From positions 1 through 64,000 of the forward strand of contig NZ_JAJVKV010000002.1 of assembly GCF_024198175.1 (NCBI RefSeq): a stretch of 64,000 nt of DNA. The letters are read 5' to 3'. Below the pieces are notes generated by a model. That model saw nothing but the letters and a program-made list of their open reading frames with translations. It had not been told where the DNA came from and made no database searches. Every line of letters starts with the position of its first letter. The stretch's first letter is position 1. The stretch is from Pyxidicoccus xibeiensis. Its GTDB lineage: Bacteria; Myxococcota; Myxococcia; Myxococcales; Myxococcaceae. A program made the position numbers and the translations under genes. Positions 18,718-28,151 of this stretch are shown one piece after another.

Positions 18718-19851
18718 TCAGCGGCGCTCATCCGAGTTAGAAATTGCTTCGGCACGCGCGGCCAGCGTCTCGTCACCCGCGGCCCGCGCCCGCTCGGAGA
18801 TGAGGGCCAGCGTGTCGTCGCCCAGGTGCGCGGCGCGAGCGCCCTCCAGCAGCGCGGCCACCTCCTTCAGGCGCCCGGTCTCCAGCAGCGCCAGGACGAG
18901 CGCATGGCCCGTGCGAGGGGAGGGTGACTTCGCGAAGGCGGACTGGAGCGGGCGCACCGCCATCGCCGCCAGGCCGCCGTCCAGCAGCAGCTCGCCCACC
19001 ATTCCCGGGTCATGCGGCCCCTCGGGGGCCTCCGGCTCCACCACGGGCGCCGGGGCGCGTCGTGGCGCGGCCGGGGCCTCGGGCGGCGCGGCGCGCGGGC
19101 CGCTTCGCAGCTCGCCCATCAGCTGCTCGACGGACACCGCACCGGCCTCGGACCTGCGCCGCGAGGCGGCCCGGCGCGGGGGTGGGGCAGCGGAGCGCTG
19201 GAAGCGGACCTCCTTCGGCAGGCGGCGGAGCTGCTCGAAGTTCATCACGCCGAACATCATCGCCAGCAGCCCCATCCACACCATGCTCCACCAGATGGAG
19301 AGGGCCAGCACGCCCAGCGCCGTGGCGATGCCGATGCCGTGCAGCACCCGCTCGTACCGGTAGCCGCTCCGGGCGCGCACCGCGGAGGCCAGCAGGTGCC
19401 CCCCGTCCAGGGGCTGGAGGGGCAGCAGGTTGAAGAGGCCCCAGCCCACGTTGACCCAGACGAGCTGACGCACCGCCTCGCCCGCGAGCCCTCCCTGCTC
19501 CCCCAGGGGCGTCAGGCGCGACACCGCCCAGACGAGCCCGCCCAGCAGGAAGCCCATCCCCGGCCCCGCGAAGCTCACCCACGCGGACTGCCGGTGCGTG
19601 AGCTGCTCCGTGTCCTCTGCCGTGGTGGTGCCGCCCATGCCGTGCAGCTCGATGCCCGCGGGACAGCCGTACCGGCGGAAGGCCAGCGCATGGCCCAGCT
19701 CATGGAGCAGCACCGAGACGAAGACGATGGCCAGCCACATCGCCAGCCGCCCGGGCTGCTCGAGGAGGCCCCAGCCCGAGGCGAAGGCAATGAGGAAGAA
19801 CAGCGGGTGGACGCGGACCGGGAAGCCGGCCACGTGGAAGTGGGGCCGCAT
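18718..19851 (-). CDS. Site-2-type membrane metalloprotease (M50 family)
   Basis: A 377-aa protein. The first 210 residues are a multi-pass membrane domain with the zinc-binding motif LLHELGHALAF (HELGH, about 50-54) and the third ligand in LLPLQPLDGGHLL, the two signatures of M50/site-2 proteases. FAGPGMGFLLGGLVWAVS is one of the transmembrane segments between them. The C-terminal 170 residues are soluble: a Pro/Ala/Arg linker, then helical repeats (LLETGRLKEVAALLEGARAA) like a degenerate TPR. It probably cuts membrane proteins within the bilayer. No anti-sigma factor is adjacent, but the divergent neighbour is a SpoIIE phosphatase. The intergenic gap is about 230 nt. Confidence 0.88.
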   Translation of the reverse strand: MRPHFHVAGFPVRVHPLFFLIAFASGWGLLEQPGRLAMWLAIVFVSVLLHELGHALAFRRYGCPAGIELHGMGGTTTAEDTEQLTHRQSAWVSFAGPGMGFLLGGLVWAVSRLTPLGEQGGLAGEAVRQLVWVNVGWGLFNLLPLQPLDGGHLLASAVRARSGYRYERVLHGIGIATALGVLALSIWWSMVWMGLLAMMFGVMNFEQLRRLPKEVRFQRSAAPPPRRAASRRRSEAGAVSVEQLMGELRSGPRAAPPEAPAAPRRAPAPVVEPEAPEGPHDPGMVGELLLDGGLAAMAVRPLQSAFAKSPSPRTGHALVLALLETGRLKEVAALLEGARAAHLGDDTLALISERARAAGDETLAARAEAISNSDERR

Positions 19852-20027
19852 GCGCCCTCAATGCTAACCGGTGCCTCCCGAGGACGCCCGGTGAAGGGGC
19901 AGGGAGACGCCTGCGCACCCTGCGTGAAGTCCATTCACAAGCTTCTCGTCCCAGGCCCACTCCGGTTCGTCCCTCTCCGTGGGAAGTGGGGTGGGGGGCG
20001 CTACCTCGCGAAGCGGGAGAAGTGCGA

Positions 20028-20033
20028 TAGAGT
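20028..20033 (+). promoter_or_regulatory. Candidate -10 box TAGAGT for the phosphatase operon
   Basis: TAGAGT lies 48 nt upstream of GTG 20081. If it is the promoter, the alternative upstream GTG at 19979 would be outside the transcript, which supports the shorter protein. Confidence 0.35.
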
Positions 20034-20080
20034 CGCCACTCCCCCGCTCCCTCGTCGCGCCCCGGCGCGACCCCCTGGGT

Positions 20081-21886
20081 GTGCCCTTGTCGAGCACGAA
20101 CACACGCCTGAAGCCCGCCCCCCAGCCCGATGGCGCTCCGGACTCCGCCCCGCCGCCCGCCGAGCGGACTGGCACCCGTGAGGTCACCGCCACCGGCACG
20201 GGCACCGGCGCCCGCGAGTCCACCGCCACGCGGCTGACCAGCCCCGTGGGCCTGGCCCACGCGGAGGCCACCAGCACCCTCATCGCCCCGCTGGAGGCCG
20301 GCGAGCTGCCCAACGTGGCCGCCATCCGCGGGCTGCGGTTGGATCAGATCCTCCTGCTCACCACCGGCGTGCTGGTGGTGCTCATCGTCGGCCTGCTGGC
20401 CTCGCTGTCCGTCGCCTCCACGCAGTCCCAGTTCGAGGAGACGGCCCGCCGCTCCACGGAGCGCATCCAACTGCAGGCCCGCGAGCTCGGCCAGACTGTC
20501 GGACAGACGCTGGCGCTCACCTCCGCCACCAACCTGCGCGACAACAACTACGCCTTCCTCGAAGAGGTGGCGGGCTCCATCGTCAAGACGAACCCCAACA
20601 TCCTCCGCGTGCAGATCTTCGACCCCGAGGGGACGAAGATGGCGGACAGCGAGGAGAAGGGCGCGCAGGAGGCCGCTTCCGGGGAGACCCACGAGCGCGT
20701 CGCCGAGCGGCGCATGGTGAGCGCCTTCTACCGGGGCCAGCCCGTCTCCGAAATCCAGGAGCCCATCGACTACGGCTCCAGCAGCGGCAAGGGCCTGGTC
20801 GTCATCAGCTACTCCCTGGGCGAGCTCCAGCGGCAGCTGGAGATCCTCGAGAAGGACAAGCGCGCCACGGTGCGCGCCAACACCCTGCGCATGCTCGCGC
20901 TGGGCCTCGGCTTCGTGGTGGTGGCGGGCGTGCTCGTGGCGTACCAGAGCCGCCGCATCACCCGCCCGCTGGGCATGCTCACCAACAAGGTGATGCAGCT
21001 GGCCTCCGGAAACCTCGGGGCCCGCGCCGGCACCGCCCGGGGCGCCGGCCGCGAGGTGGTGACGCTGGGCGTGGTGTTCAACCACATGGCCGAGCGCATC
21101 AAGGTGCTGCTGGACGACGTGCGCGCCAAGGCGCAGCTCGAGCGCGAGGTGTCGCTTGCCCGCACGGTGCAGGAGACCCTGCTGCCCGGCCGCGACGCCG
21201 TGCAGGTGGGGGCGCTGCGCATCGCCGGCCTCGTCGTCACCGCGGACGCGTGCGGCGGCGACTGGTGGTTCCGCGCCGGGCTGGACGAGCAGCGGGTGGT
21301 CATCGGCATCGGCGACGTGACGGGCCACGGCCTGTCCACGGCCCTGGTGGCCACCAGCGCCACCAGCGGCTTCGCCTCCGCGATGACGCTGCGCGAGCCC
21401 TCGCAGGTCAACGCGCAGATGCTCATCACCGCCCTCAACGTGACGCTGGCCAACGTGGGGCGCGGCGAGCACCAGATGTCCAGCGCCCTGGCCGTCATCG
21501 ACGTCACCAACGGCCTCATCGACTACGCGGCCGGCGCGCACCCCAGCCCCCTGGTGTTCAACAAGCACAGCGGGCAGGTGGCGTCGCTGCCGGCGCGCGG
21601 GCCGCTGCTGGGCGCGGCCGTGACGTCCCAGTTCACCTCGCGCCAGGCGCAGCTGCGCCCGGGTGACGTGGTGGTCTGGTACACCGACGGCCTCACCGAG
21701 GCGCGGGACGGCGCGGGCAAGCTCTACGGCACCCAGCGCCTCGCCGCCGCCGTGCAGGCCCATGCCCACCTGTCCGCGGAGGCGCTGCGTGACGCGCTGC
21801 TCGCGGACGCACGCGCCTACAGCGCCGGCCAGCCGCAGCGCGACGACATCACCGTCGTCGTGGCCGAGTTCAGCCCCGTCGCCTGA
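20081..21886 (+). CDS. Membrane-bound SpoIIE/RsbU-type serine phosphatase with HAMP domain
   Basis: A 601-aa protein from GTG 20081 (635 aa if GTG 19979 is used). After a disordered Pro/Thr-rich N-terminus come transmembrane helix 1 (ILLLTTGVLVVLIVGLL), a periplasmic sensor loop of about 160 residues, transmembrane helix 2 (MLALGLGFVVVAGVLVAY), a HAMP domain (SRRITRPLGMLTNKV), and a PP2C-like phosphatase domain. Metal-binding motifs are ADACGGDWW, IGDVTGHGLSTAL, WYTDGLTEA and QRDDITVVV. Such enzymes remove phosphate from the serine of STAS-domain anti-anti-sigma proteins. It starts a co-directional block and a likely STAS target is encoded at 28997. Signal input would be periplasmic. Confidence 0.9.
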   Translation: MPLSSTNTRLKPAPQPDGAPDSAPPPAERTGTREVTATGTGTGARESTATRLTSPVGLAHAEATSTLIAPLEAGELPNVAAIRGLRLDQILLLTTGVLVVLIVGLLASLSVASTQSQFEETARRSTERIQLQARELGQTVGQTLALTSATNLRDNNYAFLEEVAGSIVKTNPNILRVQIFDPEGTKMADSEEKGAQEAASGETHERVAERRMVSAFYRGQPVSEIQEPIDYGSSSGKGLVVISYSLGELQRQLEILEKDKRATVRANTLRMLALGLGFVVVAGVLVAYQSRRITRPLGMLTNKVMQLASGNLGARAGTARGAGREVVTLGVVFNHMAERIKVLLDDVRAKAQLEREVSLARTVQETLLPGRDAVQVGALRIAGLVVTADACGGDWWFRAGLDEQRVVIGIGDVTGHGLSTALVATSATSGFASAMTLREPSQVNAQMLITALNVTLANVGRGEHQMSSALAVIDVTNGLIDYAAGAHPSPLVFNKHSGQVASLPARGPLLGAAVTSQFTSRQAQLRPGDVVVWYTDGLTEARDGAGKLYGTQRLAAAVQAHAHLSAEALRDALLADARAYSAGQPQRDDITVVVAEFSPVA

Positions 21887-21907
21887 CCTTCCTGGGAAAC
21901 CGCCCTC

Positions 21908-24424
21908 ATGCGCCGCACACCCCGCACCCCGTCGCCGCGCCGCCTCACCACGGCGCTCGCGCTGCTGGCCTCCCTGGCCGGCCCTCCCGCGCTCGCGCAG
22001 TACCGCCCTCCGCCCATGTCCGAGTCGCAGCGGCTGGTGAAGGAGGGCGAGACGGCCCAGGTGGCCGCCAGCGCCGCCAGTGCCTCCGGCGACAAGAAGG
22101 AGGCCGAGGAGAAGTACCGCAAGGCCCTGGCCCTCTTCGAGCAGGCGCTCGCCGCGGAGCCGGGCTCCGTCTCCGCCGCCGCGGGCGTGGGCGCCGCCGC
22201 CAACGGACTCCAGGACTGGCAGCGCACGGTGGACCGGGTGCTGCCCGTGCAGGCGGCGAATCCGGGCGAGCTGTCGCTGGCGTACCCGCTGGGCGTGGCC
22301 CTCTACAAGCTGCGCCGCTTCCCGGAGGCCGTGCCGCTGATGGAGAAGGTGGCCGCCGCGGACAGCGCGGAGCACCTCATCGTCCAGTACTACCTCGCCA
22401 GCTACTACCTCTATGCGCAGCAGGGCGACGCGGCGGTGACGCGGCTGCAGCGCTACCTGGCGCTGCGCCCCGCGAAGCTGGCCACCAACGACTTCCAGAT
22501 TCACGAGCTGCTGGGCCGCGCGCACGTGCTGCGCCGGGACGTGGCCGCCGCGCGCGCGTCCTTCCAGCAGGCCCAGGCCGGGCGGCCGGAGTCGCCCGGC
22601 GTGCAACTGGGCCTCGCCAGCGTCCTGGAGCTGGAGGGCCGGGTGGCGGAGGCGCGCACGCTGCTGGAGGGCGTCACCACGCGCTTCCCGCAGGCGGCCG
22701 AGCCGAAGGAGAAGCTGGCACGCCTGTACCTTACGGCGGGCGACGTGCCGCGCGCGGAAGGGCAGGCGGTGGCGCTGGTGAAGCTGGGCGGCACGCCCGC
22801 GGCGCATCTCTTGATGGGTGACGTGCGGCTGGCGCAGAAGCAGGCCGCGGCCGCGGAAGGCGAGTACCGCAAGGTGCTGCAGCTCCAGCCGGGCCTCGTC
22901 ATCGGACAGATGGCGGTGGGCAAGGCGCTGCAGGCGCAGGGGCGGCACGAGGAGGCCATCCAGTTTCTGGAGGCCGCGGTGCGCTCGGGCGCCAACAGCC
23001 TGGAGCTGTGGGCCAACCTCGGCTCCGTCAACCGCCGCGCGGGCCGCTTCCAGCGCGCGGTGGAGGTGCACCGGCGCGTGGTGGAGATGGCGCCGCGCCA
23101 GGCCCTGGGCTGGACGCTGCTGGGCGCGGACCACTTCGCCACCGGCCAGTGGGACCAGGCCATCGAGGACTACGCCAACGCCCTGCAGGTGGAGCCCAAC
23201 CACGCCGGCGCCAGGCAGTGGCTGGCGCGCGCGCTGGCCCACCGCGCCCGGGACAGGGCGGGGGCGGGGCGCCTGGATGACTCCGTTCGAGACCTGCGCC
23301 GCGCCTACGATTTGGACCGCAGCGCGCCCATGGCCCGCCGGCTGGGCGCCGCGCTGCTGGAGACGCGCGCCTTCGCCGACGCCCGCAAGGTGATGGAGCA
23401 GGGCGCCACGCTGCCGGGCGCCACCTGGCGCGAGGGGCTGCTGCTGGGCTACGCGCGGCTGGCCTCGGGGGATGCGCAGGCGGCGCTGGAGGCCTTCACC
23501 GCCGCGGGCAAGCGGACGGAGGAGCCGGACGAGCAGGCCGAGGCCTCCGTGGGCGCCGCGCTGGCCGAGGTGGAGCTGGGCCAGGTGGATGCCGCCGTGC
23601 AGCGGCTGTCCGATGTGGGCCCGTCCAAGGTCGCCGCGGGTGTGGCCGAGGCCAACCTGCCGCGCGTGCTGGTGCGCCGCGCCCTGGCCCGCCTGGAGGC
23701 CGGCGACGCGGAGGCCGCGGAGCGCGACCTCGAAGCGGTGGACAAGCTGGGCACGGGCAAGCGCTTGGACCTGGCGAAGCTGGCCCTCTTCACCCGGGGC
23801 CTGGCGCGCGCGGAGGCGGGCCGCCATGCGGAGGCGAGCGCCGCCCTCAAGCGGGCCCTCACCCCCGCGCAGCGCTGGGCCTGGCCCAACACGCGCGCCC
23901 TGGCGGATGCCTTCGTCCTCTACAAGAAGGGGCAGGTGGCCGCCGCGCGCAAGCAGCTGACCGCCGCCTCGAAGAAGCCCAACCCCGGGCAGCCGAAGTG
24001 GCTGACGGCCATGACGGGCGCGCTCCACCGGCGCGAGGCCGGGCTGGCGTACGCCTCCGGCAACATGAAGCTGGCGGAGAAGGCCCTCAAGGCCGCGCTC
24101 GCCGGAGACCCGGAGGACGCGCTGGTGCAGCACAACCTGGCCTGCGTGGACTGGCGCAAGGGCAGGGCGGCGGACGCGCTCACCACCTGGCGCCGGCTGG
24201 AGTCCTCCGTGCCGGTGGCAGCCCTCAACCTCGGCATCGACGCGCAGGAGCGCCGCCGCGAGCCCGCCGAGGCCGTGGACGCGTGGCGCCGCTACCTCGC
24301 CTCGGGCACCGGCCCCCGCATGGCCCAGGTGCGCGAGTGGAAGGACCGCCTGCAGAGCCTCCACGGCCTCGGCGAGCCTTCCGGCGCCACGCCCGCCGCG
24401 GCCACCGCGGAGGAGACCCCATGA
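21908..24424 (+). CDS. Secreted tetratricopeptide-repeat protein
   Basis: An 838-aa protein with a signal peptide (twin Arg-rich start, LTTALALLASLAGPPALAQ, cleavage at about 31). The rest is almost entirely TPR-like helix pairs, for example YRKALALFEQALAAEPGSVSA, AVGKALQAQGRHEEAIQFLE and LGADHFATGQWDQAIEDYA, giving perhaps 14-18 repeats. It should be a periplasmic or outer-membrane-associated scaffold. It begins 21 nt after the phosphatase gene and overlaps the next gene by ATGA, so the three are translationally linked. It could couple the sensor phosphatase to the binding protein; this is inference from gene order. Confidence 0.82.
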   Translation: MRRTPRTPSPRRLTTALALLASLAGPPALAQYRPPPMSESQRLVKEGETAQVAASAASASGDKKEAEEKYRKALALFEQALAAEPGSVSAAAGVGAAANGLQDWQRTVDRVLPVQAANPGELSLAYPLGVALYKLRRFPEAVPLMEKVAAADSAEHLIVQYYLASYYLYAQQGDAAVTRLQRYLALRPAKLATNDFQIHELLGRAHVLRRDVAAARASFQQAQAGRPESPGVQLGLASVLELEGRVAEARTLLEGVTTRFPQAAEPKEKLARLYLTAGDVPRAEGQAVALVKLGGTPAAHLLMGDVRLAQKQAAAAEGEYRKVLQLQPGLVIGQMAVGKALQAQGRHEEAIQFLEAAVRSGANSLELWANLGSVNRRAGRFQRAVEVHRRVVEMAPRQALGWTLLGADHFATGQWDQAIEDYANALQVEPNHAGARQWLARALAHRARDRAGAGRLDDSVRDLRRAYDLDRSAPMARRLGAALLETRAFADARKVMEQGATLPGATWREGLLLGYARLASGDAQAALEAFTAAGKRTEEPDEQAEASVGAALAEVELGQVDAAVQRLSDVGPSKVAAGVAEANLPRVLVRRALARLEAGDAEAAERDLEAVDKLGTGKRLDLAKLALFTRGLARAEAGRHAEASAALKRALTPAQRWAWPNTRALADAFVLYKKGQVAAARKQLTAASKKPNPGQPKWLTAMTGALHRREAGLAYASGNMKLAEKALKAALAGDPEDALVQHNLACVDWRKGRAADALTTWRRLESSVPVAALNLGIDAQERRREPAEAVDAWRRYLASGTGPRMAQVREWKDRLQSLHGLGEPSGATPAAATAEETP

Positions 24425-25341
24425 TGACGACGAAGGCACACCGCTTCCTCCTGGCCGGCCTCGCGCTGGCCTGCACCCTGGCCGCCGCTACGTCGGACGC
24501 GGCCGCGAAGAAGGCCACCGTGGGCGTCTTCCTCGCCACCACCCTCACGGACGGCCAGGAGCGCTTCCAGTACGCGGAGGCGCTCGCCGCGAAGCTGACC
24601 GACGCCCTGGGCCGCCCGGTGGCCGCCAAGAGCTTCGGCCGCTACGAGGACTTCTCCCGCGCGGTGAATGACGGGCTGGTGGACTTCGCCGTGGTGGACG
24701 CGTGGGCCGCCGTGCAGCTCGGCGCCCGCGCGAAGCCCGTGGCCTGGGCCTCCCGCGCCGGTGACACCCAGCAGCGCTGGGCCATCGTCTCCACCCAGAA
24801 GGGCGCCGTGAAGGACCTGGCAGGCAAGCGGCTGGCGCACGTGAAGGGCGCGGGCCCCGCCGACCCGAAGTTCGTCACCCACGTCGTCCTCGGCGGTGAC
24901 CTGGACGCGCAGCGCCATTTCAAATTGGCGCCCGTTCCGAACGTGGAGTCCGCCCTGAAGATGCTGGAGGCGAAGGGCGCGGAGGCGGCGCTCGTCCCCC
25001 TGGCACATGTGCCCAAGGACGTGCGCGTCCTCTTCCGCAGCGCCCGGGTGCCGGGCGCGGTGCTGGTGGACCTGCGCAACCAGGAGGACGCGCTCGCCGG
25101 GGCGCTGGGCTCCGTGGGCGCGGTGGCCCCCTTCGACGCCTTTGCCCGCGTCCAGGGCAAGGACTTCGAGGACTTCCGCCGCCTCGTCGCCCAGGGCCCG
25201 CCCCGCCGCCAGCCGGTGCTCGCAGAAGGGCCGGACCTCCGAGTGGACGCCGAGGTGCTGGTCCGCTCCGAGGAGCTGGGCCCCGCCCTGCCGTCCTTCG
25301 CCGAGGACCTGGCCGTCGCCGCCGAGCAGCCGGATGACTGA
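24421..25341 (+). CDS. PhnD-like periplasmic substrate-binding protein
   Basis: A 306-aa protein with a signal peptide (LLAGLALACTLAAATSDAAA). It has the fold of PhnD/phosphate-phosphonate-type binding proteins: VGVFLATTLTD at the start of lobe one, then KSFGRYEDFSRAVNDGLVDFAVVDAWAAV (the A/V-D-x-A region contacting ligand), and LAGKRLAHVKGAG introducing lobe two. No ABC permease or ATPase is nearby, so it may act as a sensor rather than a transporter part. Its ATG overlaps the stop of the TPR gene (ATGA). Two consecutive ATG codons exist; the first is used. The ligand is unknown. Confidence 0.78.
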   Translation: MMTTKAHRFLLAGLALACTLAAATSDAAAKKATVGVFLATTLTDGQERFQYAEALAAKLTDALGRPVAAKSFGRYEDFSRAVNDGLVDFAVVDAWAAVQLGARAKPVAWASRAGDTQQRWAIVSTQKGAVKDLAGKRLAHVKGAGPADPKFVTHVVLGGDLDAQRHFKLAPVPNVESALKMLEAKGAEAALVPLAHVPKDVRVLFRSARVPGAVLVDLRNQEDALAGALGSVGAVAPFDAFARVQGKDFEDFRRLVAQGPPRRQPVLAEGPDLRVDAEVLVRSEELGPALPSFAEDLAVAAEQPDD

Positions 25342-25464
25342 GGACGCAACACGAATCCTGGGTCGCCGATAACCGAGAGCCTTCTTGAGTTTGCAGGGAA
25401 TGAGAGCCGCTGACTTGGCCCGGCAGGGGCTCTGGGGTACTTTAAAAACCGACGGCACGAGCGT

Positions 25465-25504
25465 TCAGGGGGTGAAGCTTCGTCCGAAAGGACGATTGCC
25501 CTGA
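25465..25504 (+). promoter_or_regulatory. Structured 5' leader upstream of the TonB receptor gene
   Basis: Two nested stems are visible. An outer TCAGGG / CCCTGA (25465-25470 with 25499-25504) encloses an inner TCGTCC-GAAA-GGACGA with a GNRA tetraloop (25480-25495). An asymmetric internal loop (9 nt against 3 nt) separates them. A G/C-rich segment and the ATG at 25575 follow. It does not match riboswitch consensus sequences I know. The role is unknown; attenuation, protein binding or mRNA stability are possible. Confidence 0.4.
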
Positions 25505-25574
25505 GGCCGGGCCCGCCAACCGGGGCGTACGTACAGGACCGTGGGTGCCCCCCTCACTCACGGATGTGAGAACG

Positions 25575-28148
25575 ATGCACTCGACTGTGTACGGTGATCC
25601 GCGGCGAGGCGCGGTGCAGGCTCTTCTCGGGCGCCGAGGCCTGCGTGCCCTGCCTCTTTCCATCTTCCTGTGCGCGCTGGCCGTGGCCAGCCCTGGACCG
25701 AGCGAGGCCCAGGCGCAGGAGGCCCAGGCGGAGACGCAGCCCAAGGTGAAGAAGAAGAAGCGCGCGGAGAAGAAGCCGCCCACGCGCGCCACCCGGCCTC
25801 CCCGCATCAAGAAGAACAAGGGCGTCAAGGCTCCCGCGGAGCCCGCGCTGACCGACGACGAGATTCCGGTGCTGGGCGGTGGCCCTGCCACGGATGATCC
25901 ACTGACCGCGACGGAGCCGGCGACCCCGGTGACGGCCGAGCCGCCCACGCCCATGGACCCGCCCGTCAGCCCCTCGCTGCCGGTGGCGTCCCCGGGCGCC
26001 CCGGTGGGGCCCTCGACCGCCGACCCGGCGACGGTGGCTCCCGCCACCGGAGCGCTGGCCGCGCCCTCCACGGTGGCGGCGCCCGCGCAGGACAACGTCC
26101 CCATCCGCGCCCCGTTCGCCGAGCCCACCATGGACCGTCCGCTGCCGCCGCCCTCGGGGCTGGCCGGGCTGCCGGGTGATCCGCTGGCGGGGGGGGATGC
26201 CATCGAAGAGTCCGTCAACCGCGTGCTGAGCGAGGCGGTGGTGACCACCGCGTCCAAGCGCAACCAGCGCATCGCGGACGTGCCGCTGACGGTGTCGTGG
26301 ATTCCGGCGGAGGAGCTGGAGGGCACCGGCCAGTTCTCGCTGTGCGAGGCCATCCAGTACTTCCCGGGCATGGAGTGCCGTCGCGGCTCCATGCGCAAGG
26401 CCGCGGTGAGCGCGCGCGGCCTCGGCTCCAACTACCTGTCCAACCGCCTGCTGCTCCTGAAGGACGGCCGGCCGCTGACGGACCCGTGGACGGGCCAGTT
26501 CTACGCGGACGAGACGACGCCCCTGGTCAACCTCAAGCAGGTGGAGGTCATCCGGGGCCCGGGCTCGTCGCTGTACGGCTCCAACGCCTTCAGCGGCGTC
26601 ATCAACATCATCGAGCGCCAGCCGTCGGACCTCATCGCCAAGGGCCAGAATGTCGGCGCCGAGGCGCGCGTGCTGGCGGGCCAGGAGCAGACGTGGCGCC
26701 TGCACGGCACCGTCGCCGGCCGCGGCGGCCCGGTGGAGGCGCTGCTCGGCTACTACGGCTACGGCTCGGACGGCCCGCAGCTCTTCAACGACCCGAGCGT
26801 GGGCCGGGTGGACGACAACCAGGACTCGCTGGTGCACCAGGTCAGCGGCAAGGTGCGCGTGGGCCCGCTGGCGCTGGACGCGGACTTCACGGACGCGGAG
26901 ATTGGCCGCCCGGGTGGCACGCACATCTCCACCGTGGGCAACTGCGGCCGCTGCCACTACACGCCCAACGACTCCGAGTCGGTGCAGAACCTCAACGCCT
27001 CCGCCCAGGTGGACCAGCAGGTGACGGAGAACGTGCGCCTGTTCGCCCAGGCGTACGGCCTCTTCAAGCGGCGCGACGTGCTGATGGAGAACGCCTTCGG
27101 CGGCGAGATGACGCGCGCGCTGGGCAAGCGCCGGCGGCTGGGTGGCGAGGCGCGCGCGCTGCTCTCCGCGGGCGACCTCAACGTCACCGTCGGCGGCGAC
27201 GTGAAGCTGGACACCGTCAACGTCCCCAACGCGCTGCCGGAGCTGACGCTCGACGACACGAAGCAGACCATCCTCGGCGGCTTCGCGGATGCCGAGTACC
27301 GGCTCTTCAACCGGCTCGTGTTCGGCGCGGGCATCCGCTACGACCGCTACCAGATTCCCGAGCGCGTCTGGAGCCAGCGCACCGACCAGCTCTCCCCGCG
27401 CGCCAGCGTCGTGTTCCACGCGGTGCCGGAGTTGCTCACGCTGCGCACCAACTACGGCCGCGCCTTCCGCGCGCCCACGCTGGCGGAGCTGGCCATCAAC
27501 CAGCAGATGTACGCGTCCACGCTCATCGGCAACTCGGAGCTGAAGGCCGAGACGCTGGACACGCTCGAGGCCTCGGTGGACTTCTGGCCCTTCGACCGGC
27601 GGGTGCGCCTGACGGGCACCGGCTTCTACAACCTGGCCAAGAACTTCATCAACCAGGAGCTCGTCTTCGGCTCCGTGTCCCAGTTCAAGAACCTGGGTGA
27701 CGCGCGCGTGGCGGGCTTCGAGCTGGAGGCGGCGGCGCAGATTCCGTCCATCAACTCGTCCTTCGACGTGGCCTACCAGTTCCTCGACGCCAAGACGCTG
27801 CCCTACGACGACGGGCCGGAGACGCCGCTGGACTACGCGCCCAGCCACCGCATCTACGCGCGCGGTCGCACCAACATCGGCAAGGTGGCCTTCGCGGAGC
27901 TGTACGCCCTCTACGTGGGCCAGCGCTACGACCCGGGCTTCCTGGTGGACGAGTCGACGGGCCTGCCCAGCTCCCGCGTGCAGCTGGCCAGCTACCTCAC
28001 CGCCGGCGCCCGCGTGGGCTTCAACATCTACGACGGAATCTCCGTCTCGTTCCTCGGCTCCAACCTCTTCAACGCGAGGTACGAGGAGTCCTTCGGCTTC
28101 CCGGCGCCACCCCAGTCCTTCTTCAGTGAAGTCAAGGTTCGTTACTAG
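25575..28148 (+). CDS. TonB-dependent outer-membrane receptor
   Basis: An 857-aa outer-membrane protein. After the signal peptide (LSIFLCALAVASPGPSEAQA) comes an unusually long Lys/Pro/Ala/Thr-rich linker (about 35-200). A plug domain follows, with VVTTASKRNQRIADVPLTV, SARGLGSNYLSNRLLLLKDG and the typical VEVIRGPGSSLYGSNAFSGVINI block. The C-terminal beta barrel ends in FFSEVKVRY with a terminal aromatic. It should import a scarce ligand using TonB energy. The barrel contains a CxxCH motif (CGRCH, residues 457-461). ATG 25575 is preferred over GTG 25545. It is 3 nt upstream of the GHKL gene, so transport and signalling genes share an operon. Confidence 0.92.
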   Translation: MHSTVYGDPRRGAVQALLGRRGLRALPLSIFLCALAVASPGPSEAQAQEAQAETQPKVKKKKRAEKKPPTRATRPPRIKKNKGVKAPAEPALTDDEIPVLGGGPATDDPLTATEPATPVTAEPPTPMDPPVSPSLPVASPGAPVGPSTADPATVAPATGALAAPSTVAAPAQDNVPIRAPFAEPTMDRPLPPPSGLAGLPGDPLAGGDAIEESVNRVLSEAVVTTASKRNQRIADVPLTVSWIPAEELEGTGQFSLCEAIQYFPGMECRRGSMRKAAVSARGLGSNYLSNRLLLLKDGRPLTDPWTGQFYADETTPLVNLKQVEVIRGPGSSLYGSNAFSGVINIIERQPSDLIAKGQNVGAEARVLAGQEQTWRLHGTVAGRGGPVEALLGYYGYGSDGPQLFNDPSVGRVDDNQDSLVHQVSGKVRVGPLALDADFTDAEIGRPGGTHISTVGNCGRCHYTPNDSESVQNLNASAQVDQQVTENVRLFAQAYGLFKRRDVLMENAFGGEMTRALGKRRRLGGEARALLSAGDLNVTVGGDVKLDTVNVPNALPELTLDDTKQTILGGFADAEYRLFNRLVFGAGIRYDRYQIPERVWSQRTDQLSPRASVVFHAVPELLTLRTNYGRAFRAPTLAELAINQQMYASTLIGNSELKAETLDTLEASVDFWPFDRRVRLTGTGFYNLAKNFINQELVFGSVSQFKNLGDARVAGFELEAAAQIPSINSSFDVAYQFLDAKTLPYDDGPETPLDYAPSHRIYARGRTNIGKVAFAELYALYVGQRYDPGFLVDESTGLPSSRVQLASYLTAGARVGFNIYDGISVSFLGSNLFNARYEESFGFPAPPQSFFSEVKVRY

Positions 28149-28151
28149 CCT

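Noticed and set aside
25465..25504. Known riboswitch (GEMM/c-di-GMP, cobalamin)
   Set aside because: The GAAA-capped stem recalls GEMM, but the conserved GACGCAAAGCC-type and receptor segments are missing. No cobalamin-type conserved blocks (GGGAA, GCCACTG) were found.
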